Below are positions 44,699 through 53,608 of a stretch of DNA of 64,000 bases, in pieces. This DNA comes from Sinomicrobium pectinilyticum (lineage in GTDB: Bacteria > Bacteroidota > Bacteroidia > Flavobacteriales > Flavobacteriaceae). The translations under genes and the position numbers were made by a program. Location: assembly GCF_003725735.1 (NCBI RefSeq), contig NZ_RJTM01000057.1, positions 59,884 to 123,883 of the forward strand, given 5' to 3'. The notes under the pieces were generated by a model. It worked only from the letters and a program-made list of their open reading frames with translations, ran no database searches and was not told the DNA's origin. Every line of letters begins with the position of its first letter. Positions within the stretch are counted from its first letter, which is position 1.

Positions 44699-46864
44699 AT
44701 GGCAAAAAAGAAGACCATAATAAAACAACACGATATTACCGATTGTGGGGCTACCTGCCTGGCTTCCATATCAGCTCATTACAATTTACAAATACCCATT
44801 GCCCGTATACGGCAGTATGCCAGTACCGATAAAAAGGGGACCAATGTGCTCGGCCTTATTGAAGCCGCCCAGAAACTGGGCTTTGAGGCCAAGGGAGTTC
44901 GCGGAGACATTAACAGCCTCTTCAAGATTCCGAAACCCGCAATAGCTCATGTTATCGTCCGGGAGGTATTACACCATTATGTAGTCGTATATGAAGTGAC
45001 CAAGACACATGTGATGGTCATGGACCCTGGAGATGGAAAAATGCACAAGAAGACCCATAAGGAGTTCCAGGAAGAATGGACCGGAGTACTGGTTATTCTG
45101 ATGCCGGATGAAAGCTTTTCTGCCGGAAATGAAAAGGTTTCTTCGCTCAGGCGGTTCTGGTTTTTGCTGCGCCCTCATAAATTTGTTCTTCTGCAGGCCT
45201 TTTTCGGGGCCCTTATTGTTACCCTGCTCGGTTTTTCCACTTCTATTTATCTCGGAAAGATCACGGATTATGTGCTTACGGGAAGTAATACCAAGCTTCT
45301 CAATCTCCTGAGTGTGGTAATGCTCATACTGCTGGCGTTGCAGATCATTGTAGGCATATTCAAGGATACTTTTCTCATAAAAACAGGGCAGCAAATAGAT
45401 GCCCGGCTCATACTGGGATATTATAAGCACCTGTTGAAATTGCCGCAACAATTTTTCGATACCATGCGGGTCGGGGAGATTATTTCCCGTATTAACGATG
45501 CTGTTAAAATACGTACTTTCATCAACGGGGTGGCGCTCAGCCTTACCGTAAATGTGCTTATCCTTATCTTTTCTTTCGCATTGATGTTCTTTTACTATTG
45601 GAAACTGGCGCTTATCATGCTGGCTATTATTCCGTTTTACCTTGGTATTTATGTAGTGACCAACAGGCTCAATAAAAAAGCAGAAAGAAAGGTCATGGAA
45701 CGCGGAGCCGACCTGGAAAGCCAGTTGGTGGAATCATTGAACTCTGTGGGGACCATCAAACGTTTCGGACTGGAGTCTTTTGCGAATATTAAGACAGAAG
45801 CCCGCTTTATCAACCTGTTGAATATCGGCTATAAGTCGGCTTTAAACACCGTTTTTTCTACCACTTCTTCTACTTTTATTTCCCAGTTGTTCACTATTGT
45901 ACTGTTGTGGAGTGGGTCCTATTTTGTTATAGACCGTGAAATAACCCCGGGAGAATTGCTGTCTTTTTATGCCATTATCGGTTACTTTACAGGCCCCGTG
46001 GCCCAGTTGGTAGGGGCAAACAAGCAAATACAGAATGCCTGGATCGCAGCAGACCGTCTGTTTGAGATTATGGACCTGGAACGCGAAGAACAGGAGGATA
46101 AAATAAAACTTACCCGGGAGAACATGGGAGACATAACCTTCCGCAATGTCTATTTCCGGTATGGTACCCGGGTAGAAGTCTTCAAGGATTTTTCCCTGGA
46201 GATACCCAAAGGTAAGATCACCGCAGTAATCGGAGAGAGCGGTTCCGGAAAATCGACCCTTATCTCCCTGCTGCAAAATATTTATCCTATACAAAAAGGT
46301 AAGATCCTCATAGGGGAATACGATTTGAAATATATTGAAAACTCCAGCCTGAGGGATTTGGTGGGAGTAGTGCCACAGAAAATAGATCTTTTCGGGGGAA
46401 ATGTGGTAGAAAATATTGCCGTCGGAGAATTCCAGCCCAATATGGAAAGGATTATGGAAATATGCAAGAGCATAGGTATCCTTCCGTTCATTGAAAACCT
46501 GCCCAATGGTTTTGCAACCTATCTGGGAGAAAACGGGGCAACGCTTTCCGGAGGGCAAAAGCAGCGTATTGCCATAGCAAGGGCACTTTATAAACAACCG
46601 GAAATACTGGTGCTGGACGAAGCCACTTCTTCCCTGGACAGTACTTCGGAGAGTTTTGTGCAAAAAACCATTGCCAGTCTCAGGGAAAAGAACAAAACCA
46701 TTATAGTTATAGCCCACCGGCTGAGTACCGTAGTCAATGCAGACAAAATAGTAGTGCTGGACAAGGGAGAGGTCATAGAAGAGGGGAGTCATAGGGAATT
46801 GTATCACAGCCAGGGGCATTATTACAAGTTATGGCAACAGCAAATACCGGAATTTTCGGTTTGA
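44699..46864 (+). CDS. Peptidase-containing ABC exporter (C39 leader peptidase, TM domain, ATPase)
   Basis: A 721-residue bacteriocin-type exporter that removes double-glycine leaders and exports the peptides. Residues 1-135 form the C39 cysteine peptidase: Gln 10, Cys 16 in DCGATCL, His 93 in HHYVVVYEV and Asp 109 in MDPGDG. The six-span transmembrane domain covers about 160-440. The ATPase domain has Walker A GESGSGKST near 511, LSGGQKQR near 618 and Walker B ILVLDEAT. The start at 44699 gives the standard N-terminus; an ATG at 44645 would put the shared promoter element inside the coding region. The HlyD-family protein upstream should be its adaptor. Confidence 0.94.
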   Translation: MAKKKTIIKQHDITDCGATCLASISAHYNLQIPIARIRQYASTDKKGTNVLGLIEAAQKLGFEAKGVRGDINSLFKIPKPAIAHVIVREVLHHYVVVYEVTKTHVMVMDPGDGKMHKKTHKEFQEEWTGVLVILMPDESFSAGNEKVSSLRRFWFLLRPHKFVLLQAFFGALIVTLLGFSTSIYLGKITDYVLTGSNTKLLNLLSVVMLILLALQIIVGIFKDTFLIKTGQQIDARLILGYYKHLLKLPQQFFDTMRVGEIISRINDAVKIRTFINGVALSLTVNVLILIFSFALMFFYYWKLALIMLAIIPFYLGIYVVTNRLNKKAERKVMERGADLESQLVESLNSVGTIKRFGLESFANIKTEARFINLLNIGYKSALNTVFSTTSSTFISQLFTIVLLWSGSYFVIDREITPGELLSFYAIIGYFTGPVAQLVGANKQIQNAWIAADRLFEIMDLEREEQEDKIKLTRENMGDITFRNVYFRYGTRVEVFKDFSLEIPKGKITAVIGESGSGKSTLISLLQNIYPIQKGKILIGEYDLKYIENSSLRDLVGVVPQKIDLFGGNVVENIAVGEFQPNMERIMEICKSIGILPFIENLPNGFATYLGENGATLSGGQKQRIAIARALYKQPEILVLDEATSSLDSTSESFVQKTIASLREKNKTIIVIAHRLSTVVNADKIVVLDKGEVIEEGSHRELYHSQGHYYKLWQQQIPEFSV

Positions 46865-46916
46865 GATAACCGGGCATGTACTGATTTTCCGGTTCCGGAT
46901 ACTTGCAAAATTTCCT

Positions 46917-46924
46917 TAGGTTTG
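46917..46924 (+). promoter_or_regulatory. -7 promoter box TAGGTTTG before recO
   Basis: A perfect TAnnTTTG, 30 bases before the recO ATG. It indicates that recO is not dependent on the exporter transcript. Confidence 0.5.
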
Positions 46925-46954
46925 CAGTAAACCCGGGAAACAATCATCGCGTGT

Positions 46955-47677
46955 ATGGTAATAACTACCAAAGCCATAGTGTTGTCGGCTATAAAATATA
47001 GCGATACCAGCCTTATTGTCAAGTGCTTTACCGAGTGCTGCGGAGTGCAGTCCTATCTTTTGCGTGGCATCCTGTCCTCCTCCCGTAAGGGAAAATTAAA
47101 AAAAGCTCTTTTCTTTCCGCTTAACCAATTGGAAATCACAGCCGGTCACAAGGGGAAAGGTAACCTTGAGCACATCAAAGAAGCCCGGGTAGAACATCAT
47201 TACCATACCCTTTATTCCGATATGACCAAAAATGCCGTCGTGCTTTTCCTGGCAGAAGTGCTGAGCAGTTGTATACAGGAAGAAGAGGAAAATACAGCAT
47301 TGTACCGGTATATGGAAGAAGCCCTTCTTTGGCTGGACAGACAGGAAAATACAGCAAATTTTCACATATTGTTCCTGCTGAAATTAACCAGGTACCTCGG
47401 CTTTTATCCGGATGCTTCAGAAGATCACCTCCCTTATTTTGACCTTCTGGAAGGTGTTTTTGTTTCCCATGCCGGATATGGCCCTGTTATTGAAGGGGTT
47501 ACTCTGGAATACTTCCGGAAATTTCTGGGAGCGGATTTTGAAGGCCTGTCCCGGAGAAAGCTTACAAAGGATATTCGCAGAAATATTTTAGATGGCCTCA
47601 TAACCTACTACGAACTGCATCTTTCCGGTTTCCGTAAGCCGAAGTCCCTGCAGGTCCTGCATGAAGTATTCCGTTGA
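46955..47677 (+). CDS. recO: DNA repair protein RecO
   Basis: A 240-residue RecO that helps load RecA on SSB-coated gaps in recombinational repair. The N-terminal OB fold reads VITTKAIVLSAIKYSDTSLI, with KCFTECCGVQSYLLRGI next. The helical C-terminal domain includes LFLAEVLSSCIQEEEEN and LLKLTRYLGFYPD. Length and order match Bacteroidota RecO. The zinc-site Cys residues seen in some RecO proteins are absent. Confidence 0.9.
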   Translation: MVITTKAIVLSAIKYSDTSLIVKCFTECCGVQSYLLRGILSSSRKGKLKKALFFPLNQLEITAGHKGKGNLEHIKEARVEHHYHTLYSDMTKNAVVLFLAEVLSSCIQEEEENTALYRYMEEALLWLDRQENTANFHILFLLKLTRYLGFYPDASEDHLPYFDLLEGVFVSHAGYGPVIEGVTLEYFRKFLGADFEGLSRRKLTKDIRRNILDGLITYYELHLSGFRKPKSLQVLHEVFR

Positions 47678-47987
47678 AACGGTTTTTGCAGGATAGGTGT
47701 TTTAAAGATAAGTAAAGTCCTGAAAAACCATTGCGGTGGTCTGCCGGTACGGCTTTCGGATCCATGTAAAGATGATGAGTACCCTGCAATACGAAAAAGA
47801 ATTCCGGTGAAATGACGGTCCGGGAGAAGAAACTCATAATCAGCTTTAAACCCCGGGGTTCCCGGCGGTGGAAGTTTGCCGTGGTCTGTCCCCGTGACGA
47901 ACGCGCCGATTTTCCCGGCTGACCTCCTTTACAATTCGTTGAAAATGATTAATTTCGCAATCTTAAAAGAGATAAGGAGAACAAATA
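47678..47987. other. Intergenic region before ileS
   Basis: No gene is supported. A -7-like TAATTTCG at 47950-47957, 30 bases before the ileS ATG, is the only signal. No T-box or other riboswitch pattern was recognised. Confidence 0.45.
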
Positions 47988-50900
47988 ATGAAATTTACCG
48001 AGTATAAAGGTCTTGAACTGCCTGAACTGGCAGAAGAAATCCTGAATTATTGGGAGGAAAACAGTGTTTTTGAAAAGAGTATAACATCACGGGAAGGATG
48101 TAAACCCTTCGTTTTTTACGAAGGCCCGCCCTCGGCAAACGGACTGCCGGGAATCCACCACGTAATGGCACGTGCTATCAAGGACATTTTTTGCCGTTAC
48201 AAGACCCAGAAAGGCTACCAGGTAAAGCGTAAGGCCGGGTGGGACACCCACGGGCTTCCGGTAGAGCTCGGTGTGGAAAAGGAACTCGGTATCACCAAAG
48301 AGGACATAGGCAAAAAGATATCGGTGGAAGAATATAACCAGGCCTGTAAACAAGCGGTTATGCGATATACCGGTATCTGGAACGATCTCACCCGTAAGAT
48401 GGGGTATTGGGTGGATATGGATAATCCGTACATCACCTACAAATCCAAATACATGGAAAGTGTATGGTGGCTGCTAAAACAGATATATGACAAAGGCCTG
48501 ATCTACAAAGGGTATACCATACAGCCCTATTCCCCGAAGGCCGGAACAGGGCTCAGTTCACATGAGCTCAATCAGCCGGGATGCTACCGGGATGTTACGG
48601 ATACTACGGTCGTTGCCCAGTTCAGAACCATACAGGACACGTTGCCGGAAGTGTTGCGCGGATACGGGGATATCCATTTGCTGGCCTGGACTACAACGCC
48701 GTGGACATTGCCGTCCAATACGGCGCTTACCGTAGGGCCGAAAATCGAATATGTGCTGGTGAAAACGTTCAACCAGTATACTTTTGAGCCTATACATGTA
48801 GTCCTTGCAAAGAATCTGGTAGGAAGCATATTTGCCGGCAAGTATTACGCAGCGGAAAGCGGGGAGGATTTTGATACTTATACTTCGGAAAAGAAAAAGA
48901 TACCATACCGTGTACTGGCAGCATGTAAGGGAGCAGACCTTGTAGGTATAAAATATGAACAGTTACTGTCCTATGCCCTGCCCTACCGGCATCCGGAAAA
49001 TGCTTTCCGGGTAATTCCGGGCGATTTTGTCACTACAGAAGACGGTACGGGTATCGTGCATACTGCGCCCACTTTCGGTGCGGACGATGCCAGGGTGGCA
49101 AAGGAAGCTTCTCCGGAAGTACCGCCAATGCTGGTACTCGATGATAATAATAACCCCGTACCGCTGGTAGACCTCCAGGGACGTTTCCGCGGGGAACTGC
49201 CGGAAGTAGGCGGTAAATATGTGAAAAACGAATATTACGACGATGATAAGGTGCCGGAGAAATCGGTGGATGTGGAGATAGCCATAAAACTGAAAGAAGA
49301 GAACAAGGCCTTTAAAGTCGAAAAATATGTGCACAGTTACCCGCATTGCTGGAGGACAGACAAACCCGTATTGTATTACCCGCTGGATTCCTGGTTTATA
49401 AAGGTGACCGAGGTAAAAGAACGGATGTATGACCTCAATACTACCATAAACTGGAAACCGAAGGCTACCGGTGAAGGACGTTTTGGCAACTGGCTGCAGA
49501 ATGCCAACGACTGGAACCTGTCCCGTTCCCGTTTCTGGGGTATACCTTTGCCTATATGGCGTACTGAAGACGGTAAAGAGGAGATCGTCATAGGCTCGGT
49601 AGAAGAACTGAAAGCCGAAATGGGAAAAGCAGTTACGGCCGGGGTGATGGAGAAAGACATATTCGCGGACTTTATTGCCGGAGATATGAGTGAGGAGAAC
49701 TATGAAAAGATAGACCTGCACAAAAACGTGGTAGACCGTATTGTCCTGGTGTCGCCTTCCGGAAAACCGATGAAGCGGGAGTCTGATCTCATCGATGTTT
49801 GGTTCGACAGTGGTTCTATGCCGTATGCCCAGTGGCATTACCCGTTTGAAAACAAGGAAAAAATAGACGGGGGAGAAGCTTTCCCCGCCGACTATATAGC
49901 AGAAGGGGTGGACCAGACCAGGGGGTGGTTCTATACCCTGCATGCCATAGGAACCATGATTTTCGATTCCGTAGCCTATGAGAACGTGGTCTCCAACGGG
50001 CTGGTTCTGGATAAGAACGGGCAGAAAATGTCCAAACGCCTCGGCAATGCCGTAGACCCTTTTGTTACACTGAAAGAATACGGTCCGGATGCTACCCGGT
50101 GGTATATGATCAGCAATGCCAACCCATGGGATAACCTGAAATTCGATGTGGAAGGGATAGCCGAGGTACGCCGGAAGTTTTTCGGGACTTTATACAACAC
50201 TTATTCTTTCTTCGGTCTCTATGCCAACATAGATAATTTCACCTATTCGGAAGCCGACATACCGTTGGAAGAACGTCCGGAGATAGACCGCTGGATACTG
50301 TCGGAACTGAACACGCTTATCCGTAAAGCGGACGGTTTTTATGCCGATTACGAGCCTACAAGGGCAGCCAGGGCTATTTCCGATTTCACACAGGAATACC
50401 TGAGCAACTGGTTCGTACGTCTCAGCAGGAGGCGTTTCTGGAAAGGAGATTACGGCAAAGACAAGATTTCCGCTTATCAGACGTTATATACGTGTCTGGA
50501 AGTGATTGCCAGGCTCGGGGCTCCCATAGCGCCTTTCTATATGGACAGGCTATACAGGGACCTCACTGCAGTGACCGGAAAAGGAAATGCGGAAAGTGTG
50601 CACCTGGCCGATTTCCCGGTGTATGATGAAAAGTGTGTGGATAAATTGCTGGAACACAAGATGGAGAAGGCACAAACCATATCTTCCCTGGTACTGTCAC
50701 TGCGTAAAAAGGAAAGCATCCGGGTACGCCAGCCGTTACAGAAAATAATGATCCCGGTACTCGACGAACAAAGCAGGGAAGAGATCCTTGCCGTAGCCGA
50801 TCTCATAAAATCGGAAGTGAATGTCAAGGAGATAGAACTGCTGGATGATGCTTCCGGAGTGCTGGTAAAACAGGTGAAGCCCAATTTCAAAAAATTGGGG

Positions 50901-51386
50901 CCGCGGTTTGGTAAAGATATGAAGTTGGTTTCCAGTAAAATACAGGGGTTTACGCAGGAAGATATTAAAAAAATCGAGCAAAATGGCCTAATTGAGGTGG
51001 AAATTAACGGAAAAAGCATTACTTTAGTTAGCGATGAAGTAGAGATCTCTTCACAAGACATAGAAGGATGGTTGGTTGCAGTGTCGGAAGGGCTTACCGT
51101 AGCTCTGGATGTTACGATCACCGAAGACCTTCGAAGGGAAGGTATAGCAAGAGAACTGGTGAACAGGATACAGAACCTTCGAAAAGATTCGGGCTTTGAC
51201 GTAACAGACAAAATAGATGTGAAGCTTCAGAAAGACGGTTCTGTGGAACAGGCAGTAACGAGTAATCTCGATTATATCAAGACAGAAACCCTGACAGCAG
51301 AGCTCTATCTTGAAGAAGATATGAAAAACGGTACGGAAGTTGCTTTTGATGATGTGAACACCAAATTGTTTATTCAAAAACATTAA
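47988..51386 (+). CDS. ileS: Isoleucyl-tRNA synthetase
   Basis: A 1132-residue class I synthetase charging tRNA-Ile. GPPSANGLPGIHHVMAR near residue 45-60 is the HIGH region and QKMSKRLGNAVD near 680 the KMSKS loop. The large editing domain lies in between (WTTTPWTLPSNTAL and DGTGIVHTAPTFGADD). A long C-terminal region of about 350 residues without zinc-finger cysteines marks the longer, eukaryote-like IleS type common in this phylum. A DksA-like gene follows after only 4 bp. Confidence 0.96.
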   Translation: MKFTEYKGLELPELAEEILNYWEENSVFEKSITSREGCKPFVFYEGPPSANGLPGIHHVMARAIKDIFCRYKTQKGYQVKRKAGWDTHGLPVELGVEKELGITKEDIGKKISVEEYNQACKQAVMRYTGIWNDLTRKMGYWVDMDNPYITYKSKYMESVWWLLKQIYDKGLIYKGYTIQPYSPKAGTGLSSHELNQPGCYRDVTDTTVVAQFRTIQDTLPEVLRGYGDIHLLAWTTTPWTLPSNTALTVGPKIEYVLVKTFNQYTFEPIHVVLAKNLVGSIFAGKYYAAESGEDFDTYTSEKKKIPYRVLAACKGADLVGIKYEQLLSYALPYRHPENAFRVIPGDFVTTEDGTGIVHTAPTFGADDARVAKEASPEVPPMLVLDDNNNPVPLVDLQGRFRGELPEVGGKYVKNEYYDDDKVPEKSVDVEIAIKLKEENKAFKVEKYVHSYPHCWRTDKPVLYYPLDSWFIKVTEVKERMYDLNTTINWKPKATGEGRFGNWLQNANDWNLSRSRFWGIPLPIWRTEDGKEEIVIGSVEELKAEMGKAVTAGVMEKDIFADFIAGDMSEENYEKIDLHKNVVDRIVLVSPSGKPMKRESDLIDVWFDSGSMPYAQWHYPFENKEKIDGGEAFPADYIAEGVDQTRGWFYTLHAIGTMIFDSVAYENVVSNGLVLDKNGQKMSKRLGNAVDPFVTLKEYGPDATRWYMISNANPWDNLKFDVEGIAEVRRKFFGTLYNTYSFFGLYANIDNFTYSEADIPLEERPEIDRWILSELNTLIRKADGFYADYEPTRAARAISDFTQEYLSNWFVRLSRRRFWKGDYGKDKISAYQTLYTCLEVIARLGAPIAPFYMDRLYRDLTAVTGKGNAESVHLADFPVYDEKCVDKLLEHKMEKAQTISSLVLSLRKKESIRVRQPLQKIMIPVLDEQSREEILAVADLIKSEVNVKEIELLDDASGVLVKQVKPNFKKLGPRFGKDMKLVSSKIQGFTQEDIKKIEQNGLIEVEINGKSITLVSDEVEISSQDIEGWLVAVSEGLTVALDVTITEDLRREGIARELVNRIQNLRKDSGFDVTDKIDVKLQKDGSVEQAVTSNLDYIKTETLTAELYLEEDMKNGTEVAFDDVNTKLFIQKH

Positions 51387-51390
51387 CGCT

Positions 51391-51777
51391 ATGAGTACAG
51401 ATGTAAAGGTAAGATATTCCGATAAAGAACTGGAAGAGTTCCGGATATTGATAGAAGGAAAAATTGACAAAGCCAAAAAGGATCTGGAACTGATAAGAAG
51501 CGCATACATGAATGACGGCAATAACGGTACGGACGATACCTCTCCTACATTCAAAGCTTTTGAAGAAGGTTCCGAAACCATGAGTAAAGAGGCCAATACG
51601 CAGTTGGCTATCCGCCAGGAAAAGTTTATCAGGGACCTGAGAAACGCATTGGTTCGTATAGAGAATAAGACCTATGGCATTTGCCGCGTAACCGGGAAAC
51701 TCATCAGTAAAGAACGTCTGAAACTCGTGCCTCATGCTACATTGAGCATTGAAGCCAAAAACATGCAGAAGAGCTAG
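51391..51777 (+). CDS. TraR/DksA-family protein with degenerate zinc finger
   Basis: A 128-residue DksA-like protein expected to act on RNA polymerase through the secondary channel. It has an N-terminal helical hairpin (about residues 10-80) with acidic residues at the tip (NDGNNGTDDTSPTF). The C-terminal finger region reads YGICRVTGKLISKERLKLVP, with only one Cys where the family has four; this loss is usual for flavobacterial members. It begins 4 bp after ileS, so it is co-transcribed, and a terminator follows. Confidence 0.85.
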   Translation: MSTDVKVRYSDKELEEFRILIEGKIDKAKKDLELIRSAYMNDGNNGTDDTSPTFKAFEEGSETMSKEANTQLAIRQEKFIRDLRNALVRIENKTYGICRVTGKLISKERLKLVPHATLSIEAKNMQKS

Positions 51778-51856
51778 AAAACCCTCCGGTGAATACGGAA
51801 TGTATGCCGTAACAGATACCCGGGTGGCCCGATAGCGATACGTTATAAAAAAAAAG

Positions 51857-51884
51857 ACCTGCCGATGTTCCGTGTCCGGCAGGT
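51857..51884 (+). terminator. Terminator after the ileS-dksA-like operon
   Basis: ACCTGCCG (51857-51864) and CGGCAGGT (51877-51884) are perfect arms, followed by T-rich sequence. Confidence 0.8.
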
Positions 51885-51922
51885 TTTCTTTTAAACAAGG
51901 GAGTGTATTATCCGAAACGGAG

Positions 51923-51930
51923 TATATTTG
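51923..51930 (+). promoter_or_regulatory. -7 promoter box TATATTTG before lspA
   Basis: A perfect TAnnTTTG, with an adjoining TATTTTTG (51931-51938). It predicts a 5' leader of about 75 bases. Confidence 0.45.
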
Positions 51931-51976
51931 TATTTTTGGCCTTTGCTTAAAAGAAAAAGAAAAATGATATTTAAAA

Positions 51977-51991
51977 TCCGCCTCAGGCGGA
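51977..51991. repeat. Palindrome TCCGCCTCAGGCGGA
   Basis: Seven-base perfect arms around one base, within the predicted lspA leader. It is a common type of short palindromic repeat and could affect lspA translation. Confidence 0.45.
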
Positions 51992-52009
51992 CATATTGGT
52001 AAAGGGATC

Positions 52010-52654
52010 ATGTCTTTAAAAAAAGCCGCTTTAATAATCTTCCTGGTTGTTCTTATAGATCAGATAAGCAAGATTTATATCAAAACCCACTTTGTCCTGG
52101 GAGAATCGGTAACTGTTTTCAGTTGGTTCAAAATATTATTCATTGAAAATGAAGGAGCGGCCTGGGGTACAAAACTCAGTGATATCATTCCCTTTATTTC
52201 GGATGAAGCAGGAAAAATTGCCCTTACGGTTTTTCGCCTGTTTGCTATTTGCGGGATCGGTTACTGGCTGTATGATGCAGTGAAGAAAAACAGCCCCAGG
52301 ATATTAATAATTTGCATAGCCCTTATTTTTGCGGGCGCATTGGGTAATATTGTAGACTCTGTTTTTTACGGCCTGGTCTTCAACGAGAGCCATAACGAGG
52401 TAGCGACCCTTTTCGCGGCCGAACCTTATGGTAAACTCTTTCACGGGAAGGTAGTGGATATGCTTTATTTTCCGATGGTAAATACCACCTGGCCCGATTG
52501 GGTACCCGGACTGGGCGGAAGGGCCTTTCGTTTCTTCGAACCGGTATTTAATCTCGCGGATTCGGCCATTTTTATCGGTGTAGTGACCCTTTTGATTTTT
52601 AATAAACAGGCATTCCCTAAAAAGGAAGAAACGGCAACTCAGGAAAACGCATAG
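52010..52654 (+). CDS. lspA: Lipoprotein signal peptidase
   Basis: A 214-residue inner-membrane aspartyl peptidase that cleaves lipoprotein signal peptides before the lipidated Cys. Four membrane spans are visible. Catalytic Asp residues lie in GNIVDSVFYG and FNLADSAIFIG, and DQISKIYI near residue 20 is also typical. The extra segment between the catalytic motifs (about residues 130-165) is common in Bacteroidota LspA. It overlaps the convergent cyclo-ligase gene by 16 bases. Confidence 0.93.
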   Translation: MSLKKAALIIFLVVLIDQISKIYIKTHFVLGESVTVFSWFKILFIENEGAAWGTKLSDIIPFISDEAGKIALTVFRLFAICGIGYWLYDAVKKNSPRILIICIALIFAGALGNIVDSVFYGLVFNESHNEVATLFAAEPYGKLFHGKVVDMLYFPMVNTTWPDWVPGLGGRAFRFFEPVFNLADSAIFIGVVTLLIFNKQAFPKKEETATQENA

Positions 52655-53205
52655 ATATTTTCCGGGGTTACACAGTAATCCAGTCTTATATCGCTTTCCA
52701 GGACTTCCGTAATATATTCTTCCGCTTCAAAAAAGGAGAGGCCGACCTTTATAGTATCCTTCCGGCATAAAGACAGAAAACGATCGTAAAACCCTTTCCC
52801 GTATCCTACACGGTGCCCCTTTGCATCAAAAGCGAGCAGCGGCACAAAAACAACATCTATTTTTGCGGGAGGCACTTCCAGCCCGTCAACAGGTTCGGGA
52901 ATATCATATACGTTTTTTTTCATCACGGTATTGTCCGTAAGCAGGTAGTGGATCATGGAGCCGTCTTCAAAATTGCTTTTCGGTATTACGATCTCCTTAT
53001 CTTTCCCCTGGAGAATACTCAATATGAAAGAAGTATCTATTTCCCGGTGTTTTTCGATCGGGAGAAAAATATGGTAATATGTGCCTTTCCAGATAGGTAA
53101 GGACAGTATTTTATTGGCTATGCCGAGACTTTTTTCTTCGGCGGCTGCATCAGTTACCTGCCTGCGCAGGCCTTTGTATTTTATTCTCAGTTCCTTTTTA
53201 TCCAT
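52639..53205 (-). CDS. 5-formyltetrahydrofolate cyclo-ligase
   Basis: A 188-residue MTHFS-fold enzyme that converts 5-formyl-THF to 5,10-methenyl-THF with ATP. The C-terminal FVPLLAFDAKGHRVGYGKGFYDRFL holds the substrate and ATP-binding residues. The basic N-terminus KKELRIKYKGLRRQV is also typical. The ATG at 53205 is preferred to 53232 because it begins MDKKELR as in homologues. The gene is convergent with lspA. Confidence 0.9.
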   Translation of the reverse strand: MDKKELRIKYKGLRRQVTDAAAEEKSLGIANKILSLPIWKGTYYHIFLPIEKHREIDTSFILSILQGKDKEIVIPKSNFEDGSMIHYLLTDNTVMKKNVYDIPEPVDGLEVPPAKIDVVFVPLLAFDAKGHRVGYGKGFYDRFLSLCRKDTIKVGLSFFEAEEYITEVLESDIRLDYCVTPENIYAFS

Positions 53206-53272
53206 GAAACTTTTTGATGTACTGTAAAGCAATCCCGGTGCGAAGCTTTGGTTTTACTGTTTTATTTACAGG

Positions 53273-53461
53273 TTAACGGTAGTACTGTTGCTTTTTCTGT
53301 TGTCCGGGAGCATGGTTTTTGGCATTTTTTTCACCGGTTATCTTTTTCATTTGCCCTGGGGGAATGTCTCCTTTGGCATTGGTATGAACCCTGTGCACAC
53401 TGCAGGAAGTAATAAATACAGCCATGAGGAAAAGTCCGAATATAAATTTCAAATTTCTCAT
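53273..53461 (-). CDS. Small lipoprotein with PPGQMKKITG motif
   Basis: A 62-residue lipoprotein. The signal ends at FITSC (Cys 20), and the mature part is GDIPPGQMKKITGEKNAK followed by APGQQKKQQ. Similar Bacteroidota peptides are often labelled quinol oxidase subunit 4, a name without support here since no oxidase gene is nearby. The ATG at 53461 is chosen over 53521 because it gives a proper signal peptide and a perfect -7 box (53501-53508) lies between. Function unknown. Confidence 0.7.
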   Translation of the reverse strand: MRNLKFIFGLFLMAVFITSCSVHRVHTNAKGDIPPGQMKKITGEKNAKNHAPGQQKKQQYYR

Positions 53462-53500
53462 AATCCTTATATTTTTAGGTATGACTATGTTTAGTATATG

Positions 53501-53508
53501 CAAATATA
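53501..53508 (-). promoter_or_regulatory. -7 promoter box TATATTTG for the small lipoprotein gene
   Basis: A perfect TAnnTTTG on the minus strand, 39 bases upstream of the chosen ATG. Confidence 0.45.
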
Positions 53509-53596
53509 CCTTAAAAATCATGCCATCTTTTCTTCCGGCAAAGAAAACCGGGTGAAGTAGGTGGACGGATCGGCAAAAAGTAATATATAAAATTAC

Positions 53597-53604
53597 TAAT
53601 TTCG
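53597..53604 (+). promoter_or_regulatory. -7-like box TAATTTCG directly before uvrC
   Basis: One mismatch to TAnnTTTG. It ends four bases before the ATG, the same spacing seen at plsC and the HU-SPOR gene, and suggests a near-leaderless transcript. Confidence 0.4.
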
Positions 53605-53608
53605 CTAT

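Noticed and set aside
47678..47987. T-box riboswitch before ileS
   Set aside because: No specifier-loop or antiterminator consensus is recognisable, and T-boxes are not expected in this phylum.
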